A stretch of DNA of 64,000 bases from Monarcha castaneiventris obscurior (lineage: Eukaryota > Chordata > Aves > Passeriformes > Monarchidae): contig JAMPIT010000550.1 of the NCBI GenBank assembly GCA_026261815.1, positions 992,001 to 1,056,000 on the forward strand. Reading direction: 5' to 3'. A program made the translations under genes and the position numbers. How positions within the stretch are numbered: the stretch's first letter is position 1; each line of letters opens with the position of its first letter. The notes beneath the pieces are model-generated. The model made no database searches. It was given only the letters and a program-made list of their open reading frames with translations, and was not told where the DNA came from. This document shows positions 17,614-29,100 of this stretch, piece by piece.

Positions 17614-20600
17614 ATGGGCAACTGGCTGGTCAACCACTGGTTCTCGGCCGCCGTCCTCGTGAGTCGGGGGGCTGGGGGCTCACCGGGCTGGGGCAGGGCG
17701 GGGGGACACTGGGGGCTGCGGGGCTCCTGGGGGAGATGGGGGCTGATGGGCTGCCCTGGGCTGGGCTGTGGGGACAGACGAGCATCCCCTCTGCTCAGCC
17801 GACCCGCGTACCCCGGCAGCCAGGGGAGGGACGGGCTCTGGAAACCTGAAGTCTTAGGGAAAGCACAGCTCACGGGAAAGGGGGTCCTGGAAAAGTTAAA
17901 AATGCTGCTGCTTTGCCCGGCCACTTTGGCCGGGAGCCTCCCACATGCTTCTCCCCTTGTGAGAGGAGGAGGATGCTGTGAGAACTCGTGGCAGGGTGAG
18001 GAGCTGGCACCACAGGGACCATCTGCCAGTGCCGTGCTGCAGCATCTCTGGTGTAGCAGAGCTTGCCTGGCCAGCACCCATCAGCTGCTCAGCACTGCGT
18101 GGGGAGCTGTGAATGCGCGGGAACATGGGGGTTTACAGAGAGTTCGGCTATTTTAATTCTTGAAGTTACTTAAAAAAGAAAACAGCCAAAACCCAAATAC
18201 ATGGCAGGGTGATGTTTTTTTTGGACCTCTGCAAAAATTCAGCGGCTGTGAGAGGTGCCAGTGTGGGGTGTAGTGGGGTTAGGCAGGGGACAGCAGCACG
18301 GTGAGGCCAGGTGAGCCAGCTCCCCATGAAACTTCCTTCTCCCAGAATCTTCCCCACACAGCCCAGACCACTCTCCAGATCTGCCCTGCCTGCCGTTACA
18401 CGGGTGTTGTCTGCTCCTGCCCTTCCTCCTTCCTCATGCACAGGTGATGCACAGGGCTGTGTGTGACAAGATAGCAATTTTGCAACGCCTCCACAGCTCT
18501 CCTCACCTTTGGCCCCGTGTCCCAGCCCTGCGTGTGACAGGGCAGCTCATAAGGAAACAGGAGGGGATGCACTGTCCTGACACCCTCTGGCTGCACCCGT
18601 CCCTGAGTGCTGCAGCATGAGAGGCTCCCGGGACAGGGTCCCTCATGAGGCTGTGACTTTCCCCCGCAGGCAGCCTGGCTGGGCATCAACATCTTCCTCT
18701 TCACCTACTACTTTCTGTTCTTTGACCGGGATGAGCACTATTTCTACACCAGGGCCATCCTTGGGGTAAGGTGCTCCCCCACGGCACCCTGCCTGCCCAG
18801 GCACACGAGCCCCTCGGGGCCCTGCTGCAGTGGGCTGGCGGCTGCAACATCCCTTGCCCTTTTCATGTTCTGTCCCCTTCCAGCCCCCCATCATTCTGTC
18901 CCACTCCCCAGCCTGGCATTGCTCCATGTTGGTCCGTGTCTTGATCCCTGCCTGGTCCCAGCCCAACAGCATCCCAGCCCGGCCTAGCATCACCCCTCCC
19001 AGTCCCCAAGCCAGCCCAGCACCACTCCATCCCAGTTCCCAGCCCAGCATCACTCAGTCCCAGCTCAGCATTGACTGGCCCCACCACGATGGAATGGTGG
19101 TGCTCACCCCTCTCTTCTCCCCAGTCCGCCTTGGCGTGGGCTCGAGCATCAGCCAAGTGCCTCAACTTCAACAGCATGCTGATCCTGCTGCCCGTCTGCC
19201 GCAACCTGCTCTCCTTCCTCCGTGGCACCTGCTCGGTGAGTGTCCCTCAGTGGCACAGCCAGCGCGGCGTCCCCGTCCCTGCCCCATCCTGACGCCGCTG
19301 CCTCTCCCTGCAGTGCTGCAGGCGGACGCTGCGGAAGCAGCTGGACCACAACCTCGCCTTCCACAAGCTGGTGGCCTACACGCTGGCCCTGCTCACAGGT
19401 ACCCCCTGTACTGGGATGGGGCAACAGTGGGGACTGGAGCTGCCCGGTGGGTGACTGCCTGTCCCCTGTGCAGCTGTGCACACCATCGCCCACCTCTTCA
19501 ACCTGGAGCGCTACAACCAGAGCCAACAAGCCACCGACGGCAGCCTCCCTGCTGTCCTCTCCAAGATGCACCTGCAGGGCAGCAACAAGTGGCTGAACCC
19601 CATCCACTCCAACCAGACGGTGAGCACGGCATCCTGCAACCCACCACCACCGCCTGTCCCCTGCTCCCCTAACCCCCCCTGCTGCCCCTGCAGACCGTCG
19701 AGTACGTGGCTTTCACGACCATCCCGGGGCTGACGGGGGTGATCATCACGCTGGCACTCATCCTCATGGTCACATCCTCCACCGAGTTCATCCGCAGGAA
19801 CTACTTTGAGCTCTTTTGGTACACACACCACCTCTTCCTCGTCTACTTCGCTGGCCTCGTCATCCATGGCATCGCGTAAGGCTCCTCACCACTCCCCGGG
19901 GCAGGACAGCGAGGGGCAGTGGGCACAGACCTCTGGTGGGGCAGCTGCGGGGAGAGTCCAGTGGGGCTGTGGCCTGCCATTCCCAGCTGGCCTCACGCAG
20001 TGTGGCTCAGCCCTGGCTGGGAGCAGAAGCTGGCCCCTGGCTCATCCCTCACCTCCCTGCAGGGGGCTGGTGCGTGGGCAGACGGAGCAGAGCATGGCAG
20101 AGGTGCCCCCCCACCACTGTGCCAAGTACCTCCCACAGCGGGACCAGAACTGCACCCACGAGTGCTGCAAAGACCCCGAGTTCGGGGGCATCCCTGCTGA
20201 GGTAGGGCAGTGGTGGGATGGCCGTGGGGAGAAGCTCTTCCCTTGCCCTTGGGGTGCTCCGGCCTTTCCCAATCCCTTGCTCTCCTCCATCTTCCCAGTC
20301 CTGGAAGTGGGTTCTTGCCCCCATCATCCTCTATGTCTTTGAGCGGCTCCTGCGGGTCTGGCGTGCGCAGCAGAAGGTGATTGTCACCAAGGTGGGTGGT
20401 GCAGGAGCCTGTTCCTATCCCAGCTCCTACCCTTGGACTCACTGGTGCCACAGCTCCTTGCCGTGGTGGCCATGGGGAGGAGGGCAGGGGCCATGGCCAC
20501 CACCCTGTCCTAGGGGCAGGAACCGGGCTGGGTGCTGAGCCCTGCCCGTGCCCACAGGTGGTCATGCACCCTGCCCGCGTGCTGGAGCTGCAGATGCACA

Positions 20601-21890
20601 AGAAGGGCTTCTCCATGGAGGTGGGGCAGTACATCTTTGTCAACTGCCCCGCCATCTCCCCGCTGGAGTGGCACCCCTTCACCCTCACCTCTGCGCCCGA
20701 GGAGGACTTCTTCTCCATCCACATCCGGGCGGCCGGCGACTGGACAGAGCGTCTCATTGACACCTTCCAGCTGGAAACACCCAGGTAGGCTGGGGAGTGC
20801 CCAACAGGTCATTCCAGGGATTTGGGGAGGCCGTACACCTCACCCAGGCCTTGCTTTGGCCAGGATCGAGGTGGACGGTCCCTTTGGCACGGCCAGCGAA
20901 GACGTGTTCCAGTACGAGGTGGCCATGCTGGTGGGGGCAGGCATCGGTGTCACCCCCTTTGCCTCCATCCTCAAGTCCATCTGGTACAAGTTCCAGCAGG
21001 CTGACCAGACCCTCAAAACCAAGAAGGTACAGTGTCCCATGGGACCAGCTGTGGGTTTCTGCCTCCAGCTCTGCTCCACCTTGAGCAACCCCTCTCCCCC
21101 TGCATCCCAGATCTACTTCTACTGGCTCTGCCGGGACACAGGAGCCTTTGCCTGGTTCAATGACCTGCTCGCCTCCCTGGAGCAGAAGATGGCTGAGTCG
21201 GGCAAGGCAGACTTCCTCACCTACCGCCTCTTCCTCACTGGCTGGGACAACAGCATTGTGAGTTGACCACGGGCTGCAGGAGGGGACACAGGGTGGCCAA
21301 GCTGGGCAGGAAGGGCAGGGCAAGCATGACAATGGCTTTCAGGCACAAAGTCCAGGCACGGTGTTTGGTGGGATCACCAATGGATGCTCCTCCATGGTGA
21401 GGGACTGGAGGGGGGCTCATGGGTGGTGCCTGGGGTTCTCACCATCCCTGCCTGCCCAGGCCAACAACGTGGCGCTCCACTTCGACACCGCTGTGGACAC
21501 AGTGACGGGCCTCAGGCACAAAACCATCTTCGGGCGGCCCATGTGGAACGTGGAGTTTGCAGCGGTGGCTGCAGCCCATCCCAGGTGAGAGCTGAGCAGG
21601 GAACTTGGGATGTTGGAGCTGGAGGCACACCCTCCACCCTGGCACTCAGCCCAGGGCTGGCTTTGGGAGAGGTGTGCTACCCCCTGCAGGGAGCCCAGAA
21701 AGCTTTTAAATCACTTTCCCCTGAGGTGCCCGCCTGGCACTGAAAGCCCTGTGCTGTTTGCAGGTCCGTGGTCGGTGTTTTCCTCTGTGGGCCAGAGGCC
21801 CTGGCCAAAAGCCTGCAGAAGTCCTGTCACCAGCACTCCAGCATGGACCCCAGGAAGGTCAAATTCTACTTCAACAAAGAAAACTTTTAA
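17614..21890 (+). CDS. NOX1: NOX1, NADPH oxidase 1
   Basis: Membrane flavocytochrome that passes electrons from NADPH through FAD and two haems to oxygen, making superoxide with p22phox. Exons: 17614-17658, 18670-18765, 19125-19235, 19314-19398, 19474-19619, 19694-19875, 20063-20201, 20299-20391, 20558-20784, 20864-21026, 21111-21257, 21460-21584, 21764-21890; 561 residues (human 564). The haem-ligating histidine pairs are intact (H101/H115 and H206/H219). HPFTLTSAP is the FAD site; [12 protein letters not shown] and FLCGP belong to the NADPH site; the protein ends with the family's terminal NENF-like Phe. [11 protein letters not shown] and QATDGSL separate it from NOX2 and fit NOX1. A glycosylation sequon (NQT) lies in the large extracellular loop. 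Nothing is missing, so the enzyme should be functional. Confidence 0.95.
18890..19075. repeat. Degenerate CAGCCCAGCATCAC repeat in NOX1 intron 2
   Basis: Loose tandem repetition of CCCAGCCCAGCATCACTC-like units with many substitutions; noncoding. Confidence 0.5.
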
Positions 21891-22290
21891 GTGGCAGTGA
21901 GGCTGGTGCCCCAGCGGGCAGGGACCCTGACTGCATTGCCTCAGCCCTTTTCCAAAGCAAGGCCAGGGATAAGCATCTGTGCACGCACTGAAACTAGGCA
22001 AGACACAGCAAGGTACAGGTTCTCCATGAGAAATTCCAGGTTCAACCACTGCTGCCTGCCTGTCCTGGTGTACAAGGGGTCCTCAGGGAGCAAGTGGGCC
22101 TGTATCTCCACACAGCCCCTCCCTGAGCAAGCGGAGACGTGCTGCGATGCTGCCGCCGGAGCAGCGGGAAGCGCGGGGAGCCCAGCGGGTTGGGCAGAAC
22201 CAGGGATGGGGATGGGACATGGGCATCCACGCAGGCGTTGGGGGCCAAACGTACCCCTCGGGGTTTAAACAGTGCTTTGTGTAAGAGAAA

Positions 22291-22296
22291 ATTAAA
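22291..22296 (+). terminator. Polyadenylation signal of NOX1
   Basis: ATTAAA about 400 bases after the NOX1 stop, followed by a GT-rich stretch. It is the first good signal in the 3' untranslated region. Confidence 0.65.
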
Positions 22297-22309
22297 CTTT
22301 CTTGTCTTT

Positions 22310-22860
22310 GTAATGAAAGCCTCTGTGGTGACTCAGCTGTGCAGGTAGGAGGAGGCCATGCTCTGCCCCCTCGTAGGGCTGCAATAGAAGAGCTGGTCGA
22401 TAGCAAACCCTCTGGGCTGCAGGGTCAGACAGCTCTCTGCAGGGGCTTGCTGCCACCACGGCACCCCCCAGAGCCAGCCTGCAGCCTGCACACAGCTCAG
22501 CTCCCACTGCAGCTCCCACCGGGTTCTGCTCTGGCGTATGCAGAGAGGGAAACCCCGCTCCCCGAGCAGGCTGGGGTGGTAAGTGATCCTGCAATCCGAT
22601 ACGGAGCCCTCCCTGCCCCGCCAGCAGGGACAGAAAGCCAAGCTCTCTGTCCTGCCCTTCCCCTACACCCCTGTAAACAGCACGGCACAAGGAATTTAAT
22701 GACTAGGTCTTGCCCTGGTGTGGGAAGGAGGGAGGATGGCAAGTGGTTTGGACAAGAGTGGAGCCAGGCCACACTGCTCCCAGAAGCCAACAGTCCCACT
22801 CTGGCCTCCATGAGAGACCAAACAAGGCAGCCAGGGACATGCATTTACTCAAACCCTCCT
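22310..22860. other. Gap between the convergent 3' ends of NOX1 and CSTF2
   Basis: About 550 bases separating two converging transcription units. No repeat, exon or RNA gene is recognised. Confidence 0.55.
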
Positions 22861-22865
22861 CCCAC

Positions 22866-22871
22866 TTTATT
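22866..22871 (-). terminator. Polyadenylation signal of CSTF2
   Basis: AATAAA on the minus strand about 310 bases past the CSTF2 stop. A T-run of 14 (22896-22909 as A on the plus strand) and a TGTGTATATTTT stretch precede it. Confidence 0.75.
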
Positions 22872-23182
22872 TCAAACATCATAAAATATACACAGAAAAA
22901 AAAAAAAAATGGATGAAAAGGATGGACTGGAGGGAAAAACCTCTTGAGGGTGACACAACCTCTCCCAAAATGCAGCATCAGCTCAAGCAGCAGTGGGAAG
23001 CAGCTGCCATGGAGAATCACCTCTATCCAGGCACATGGCATCTCCATCATGTGCCTGCCACAAAGAAGGGGAGGAGGGTGAGCCTGGCACAGAGGGAAGC
23101 AGGGCAGAGTCCCATCCTGGGCAGCTCTGATCTACCAGAGGGGAACAGGCACAGGGTGAGACTGGGTTAGGGACGTCACCTG

Positions 23183-26100
23183 TCAGGGTGCCCCCGTGGA
23201 TTTCTGGATCTGCTCCTTCAGAATGAGGATGCTCTGCCGCTGTTCTGGGGGCAGCATGGCGATCTGGTCTGCTGTCAGCTGCAGGACCTGCATGATCAGT
23301 GCTGCCTGTGGGGAAAGAGGGGTCAGAGATGTGCCCTGCCAGAGCAGCCACAGCATACCAGAGCCAGGGAGGGGCTGACCCCGCCACAGAAAGGCACACA
23401 GGAAGTGCTGCTCCAGCTGTCTCACCCTTTCCCTTTTGTTCTCTCACCTTCTCGTGATCCTGTGGGGTGACCTGGCTCTGTCCAGGACTAAAGCCTCCAG
23501 GCTGACCAGCTCCTTGGACTCCTGCCCCAGGAATGCCTCCTCCCTGCATGCCTGCCCCAGCCATGTTAGGAACCTGTGGGAATAATAGAGGGGTTAAGGA
23601 CTGAGGGGTCTCTGGACTCAGCCATACAAATCCAGGAAGGTAAAGCAGATGATCAGATGGATGCCCTCATGGACAGCTTGAAGATGCCTGAGCATGAAGA
23701 GAGAGTGCATTTTACGTGCTCTCCTTTCTCTCCAACTCCTGTGCTCCTTCCTGCACCTCAGGAAGAGGTGGAGAGAGGCCTGAGCCTTGTCCTGTCCCCA
23801 GCTGATGGGCAGTGCCTGGGGAAATGGGACAGACGCCCTGACCCCTCAGAGCCAGTGACTGAAGCCTGGTGCTTCCCAGAGCTGCTGCTCTGTGGGACAC
23901 CCCCCACCCAGCCCCAGCCTACAGGACGCCGTCGGTGCCCGACCGGCTGAGCGGAGACGTGTGTACCTGGCGGGGCCCCTGCGGGCCACTGGCTCCCATG
24001 TTAAGTGGCCCAGGACCCTGTATCCCACCAGGCATCGGGCCACGCGGGTTGGGACCAGGCCCGCGAGGCTCCAGGCCCCGGGGCTCCAGGACCCTGGCCT
24101 CCATGGCCCTGGCTTCCAGCACGCGCGGCTCCAGCACCCGCGGCTCCAGGCCCCGCGCCTCCAGTGCTCGCGCCTCCATCACCCGGGGCTCCAGCCCTCG
24201 TGGCTCCAGCCCTCGGGGATCTCTTCCGACTGCGGAGGAAAGACAAGGTAAGCTCCTGAGGGAAGCGGTGCTGCAGGAGTGTGGGAGCGAGCCCACCGCC
24301 TCGTTTGTCTGGGGGCTAGCAAGCACCCAAAAGGTGCAGGGCTGGGGGCAGAGGAGACATGCCTGGAGAAAGTCCCTTGCACCCTGGGACTGTCCCTCCT
24401 CGCCTGGAGTCAGTCATTTCACTGCCCAAACCCCCTTCCTATGCCTTGGGTCGGGGCAGCCGGCTCCGCTCTGACTTCCTGCCTGCACAATCCAAGCCAC
24501 CCAGTATTTCATGCCCCCTCTCTCACCTCGAGCATCCATCAAGGGCCCCCGCGGCTCTCCCATCAGTGGTCGGGGTTCTCCCATGGGTCCCCCCCTCATC
24601 TCATGGGGGGGGCCACGGCTGTCATGACCAGGCATATGGTGCATAGGGGCTCCCTGGTGGGGCGGCCCAAGGTAACCTCTGACGCAGAGAGACGAGGAGA
24701 GCAAAGCAGGAGGAGGAGAAAAAGCGAGAGAGTGTGAATCAGACACTGGCTTGGCACGGTCTGGGCAGAGCGCTGGGATTGCCCCCGAAGCCGGCCGCAG
24801 GGGAGGAGGGTGAGGCTGGCACAGGGATGGGTGCTGGCGGCCCCATGCCGCAGGGCAGCTGCCATCACCCCGGGGATGTCCCTTCCCCGGGGAAACGGGC
24901 CGGCCCCCACGGCTGGCAGCACACAGGCCTCCGACCAGGCAGCAGTGACTCCCGGAAGGCTGGTGCCATCCCTGTCCTCAGCGAGAGGCTACCCTTGGGC
25001 AGGGGACAGTGCCAAGGGCTCCTCTCCTTCCCTCTCCCCTCACCTGGGCTCCACTTCTCCAGTGACTGAGAGCAGGGTCCCTCCGCGAGGGTCATTCGGG
25101 GCATCTCCCAAAAGGCCTCGGGGCGGCGGGCCACTAGCAGGTAGAGGTCCACGCTGCATAGGGGCCCTCGGGTCTGGCATGGGCACTGCCAGGGAGACAC
25201 ACAAGAACTCGTGAGGATCTGCATGACCAGGGCTGTGCCAACACTGTCCCCGGCGCTGTCGGGCCGGGTGTGGGGCAGCCACGCTGCTCCCCTGAGCTGT
25301 GCTGTCTGCTGGGGACACAGCCCCACACACGAGGCTGGAGCACACCAAAGCCCCTTCCCTGACTGCCGATTTTATTCCTCTCTTTTTCCTCCCTGGTTTT
25401 ATCTCACGTTTCTTACAGCACCAGGGGCCAAACAAAGCAATGGGTGCCCCCATGGCAATCCCTACAAGCGTGGGCATCAACACCCTGCTGACGTGGGGCC
25501 AGGAGCAAAGCAAGATCTGGAAGGCTCCTGGAAGCGCAGTGTCAAAGGGGGCTGGATCTTAGGCACAAGCCCTTTCCAAACATGCTCTTCTTTTCCACTG
25601 GAGGCTCCGTGCATGGTTCTAGCCTGTTCTCTCCTGTAGCCCTAGAGGAAATCCTGCCTCCTCCACCTCCTCTTCCTGCCGTCAGGCTACAAGGAGTGTA
25701 GTCCCTGGCCCTGAGAACAGCGGGGTGAAAGCTGCTCTCTGCGCACTGCACAACGAGCTCCATGGGTGCCGGGGTACCTTGAACGCGTTCGATAGACGCA
25801 GGCCTGGCAGGTCCCACGGGCGAGAGCTGCAGGTTCCCTGGGCAAGCAGCAGGAAAAGAGGGAAAGAGCAGACACGTGAATAGTGTATGCACGCATGCAC
25901 CGGCTTTGGGGACAGTGCTGCCTGCAGGATCAGCTCCCTGACGTCCCCAGGAAAACCTACAGAGAAGATGTTGCAAGTCTGGCTTGATCAACCTCTTCCA
26001 TTAGCACCACCTTTGTCAGCACGGGCAGGACAGCCAGCGTGGCACAGTAGTCCTTCCCTCACTCAGGGAGAGAGGCAGGGAGAGAAGACATCCTGCCAAG

Positions 26101-29100
26101 AGATGTGGCATTCCATGGGGCCACGCTGGCCCCATAACGCACCAGCTCCTGCTCTCCAAAACCTCTTAGGTGCCAAGAACTACCAGGCTGCTTTCAGGAA
26201 GACAGTGCCCACCCCAAAGGAAATGAGAGTCAGCTGCCCCTAAGGCTGAAGGATCTCAGACTAGGTTTGCCACGCTGCTGAAACAAGGCCTAGGATACAA
26301 GTCAAGGCGACAGACGTGACAGGGGTCTGCATGTGTTGTTCCTGGGAGAACAGGAGCACCTGGGTCACGCTAACCTACATATGGCACCATGTGAACTGCA
26401 AGGAACCGGGCCCCGGGGCTGGGCACTACAGACCGTGCCTGCGGAGGGAAAGCCGAGCCGCCACGCTCCGGGAAAGTCCCTGCCTTGCAAGCCTCAAGCC
26501 AAAACGGAGCCAGCTCCCTCTGCTGGGCACGGCGCGGGAGGACGCGGCGGCCGCACCAGCTGCGCCCCAGCACCCAGGCAGCGAAGGAGCAGCACAAGGA
26601 CCAGAGAAGAGCAAGCTCTGCCTGCCCGCACAAGCACAGGGACAGACACGGGCTCGCAGAGGTGGGAAACACAAGCGCATCCGGCTCGGTGGGGACAGGC
26701 AGCTCTCCTGGCTTCCAGGGCTCGGACGCACAACACGGTGCAGGATGAGCTGGGAGCCAACGGGGCATGGGCTGAGTGCTGGGAGCCAGGGAGCTGCCAC
26801 CACAGCCTTGTGCCTCAGTGAACACACTGGGCACAGCCCTGGGGCCGGCACAGCCAGGCTGCAGACAGCTGGGGCACAGCACTGCTCCCTGGAGCGAGGC
26901 TCACAACACACACAGCACTACACGCGCCTGCTTTACCTTGTCCACGCTCCAAGGGGACGGGCCCTGCACCCGGCATCCCAACCTGTGGCTGCATCCCACC
27001 TGAGAGGGGACAGGCAGAGATCAGGCCCTTCCTGACCCGTCCCTGACGACTAACCCGTTCCTCTGGCCCCAAATACCTTCTCACTCCCAGCTCCTGGGGG
27101 AGCATCTGGAGGTTTATTCCCTTGGTGCTGGCTCCCCCCAAGGATAATTCAACTTTGCAGCCCACCTCTGGCAGCAGCAGAACCACAATGTACAGTACAG
27201 GATTACGTGTGCTCTCACAGGGCCAAGCCCCCCAGTTAGGGGGAAGGCAGAGGGGGGTGTCTGCAGGACCCGTGTGCTCACGGGTGGGGCAGCTCAGCCC
27301 AAACTCACCTCCTGGAGCCATAGGGCCAGGGCCAGGGCCCTGCACAGGAGCTGCCATCTGTCCTGGGGCTGGCACTCCCCCCTGCATGGGTGGCTGCATC
27401 AGAGGAGGAGCGCCGTTGACGTGCATCCCGCCCTGCCCGGGAGAGAGAGACACTGGATCTCAGGGACACCCCGAAACCTGGGCACATCCCCAGCTGGGAG
27501 AGCTGGAGCTGGTACTGCCCATGGCTCCTGCACAGCTCATGTGTCGTGCAGGCTCTTACTATGGGCTGTGGCTGGGACGAGGGGGTGTTCTGTGGGTTCA
27601 GCTGCGCGTTGGGCCCTGGCCCAGGCCCCGGTCCCGGCCCAGGCCCTGGCCCTGGCACTGGCTGTTGGTTGCCTGGGATCAGAGAAGGAACGCTGGTCTG
27701 GCGATGCAGGATTTTCTAGGGAAGAAGGAGAAAGGAGTTCTTTTCCACTCCCACTCCACAAAGGCTATCACCAACACCCCCCCAAGCCCGGATGAGCAGC
27801 AAGGGACAAACCAGCGCGATCTCCGGGTCGACGATCCTCATCACCACCTGGGCCTGCAGCAGTGCATAGGCCAGCTGGGGGTTCTGGAGCAGCATGTTCC
27901 TGGCCTCCTGGGGGCTGTTCTGGACACACAGCTGGGAAGACAGGCACTGATCAGAGCTCTGACAAGGCGTGACAGGGGCTGGCAGGGGCCGGGCGGCGGC
28001 AGTAGGAGCTGTGCTCGCACAGGGAGCTCGGCCCTCCCGCACTCACCTTCATCTGCTTCATCAGCTCAAACATCTGCTCGGGGGGCAGGCTGGCCACTGC
28101 CCGGCTGATGGACTCGGGGGCATCCTCCGGGTTCACAGGGTCCCCGTAGGGCGACTCTATGATGGGTGCACCCGTGCCCAAGCCTGAAACAGAGTTGGTG
28201 ACTTTGTACTGCAGCACCCACAGCGCAGGCAACAGGCTCATTGGGAGGGGAGCACCAGCCCATCGGGGGAAAAGGAGAACTCAGGGAGGCGTTAGGAGGA
28301 ACTTCCTCACAGAAGGGGTGGTTAGGCACTGGAACAGACTGCCCAGGGAGCTTGTGGAGTTACTGTCCCTGGAAGTGTTTAAGTAAAGACTGCATTTAGT
28401 GCTCCAGTCTAGTTGATGCAGTGGTTTTTGGTCAAAGGCTGGACCGTGATCTTCAGCAACCTTTGCCAACCTAAATAATTCTGTGATTCTGCGATCATCT
28501 GGGAGCAGAACCACAGAGCTGAGCCCATGCATCCCTCTGGGATAATTCTGTGATTCTGCAATCATCTCGGAGCAGAACCATTGCGCTGAGCCCGTGCATC
28601 CCTCTGGGATAATTCTGTGATCATCTGGGAGCAGAATCACAGAGCTGAGCCCGTGCATCCCTCTGGGATAACTCTGTGATTCTGCAACCATCTGGGAGCA
28701 AAACCACAGAGCTGAGCCCCTGCATCCCTCTGGGGAACTACCCACAACACCTCTTTGGGCAGGCCAGCTGTGCCAGCCTGGCAGGAGAGACACACCCCAC
28801 AGCCCTGCCGAGGCCGGGCCCGGCACAACACCCCAAAATGCCCACTCACTCTTGAGCTCCTCCTTGTTCTTCTCGCTGGCGGCGTTGTCGACGCGCAGGG
28901 CCCTGCCGCTGAACTCGCGCCCGTTGAGGTTGCGCATGGCGCTGAGCGCCGTCTCCTGGTCCTGGTACTCGCAGAAGCCATAGCCCTTGGGCTTGCCCGT
29001 CTCCCTGTCGTACACCAGCCTGCGTGGTGAGGAGACACACGGCGCTCTGAGGGCCCGCCGCTCCCGCCCTCCGGAGCCCACACCGGGATCCAGCCGGAGC

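Noticed and set aside
24053..24225. Repeated LEPRG/MEARA-coding DNA, first considered a noncoding minisatellite
   Set aside because: It lies in frame within CSTF2 exon 12 at the conserved MEARA position, so it is coding.
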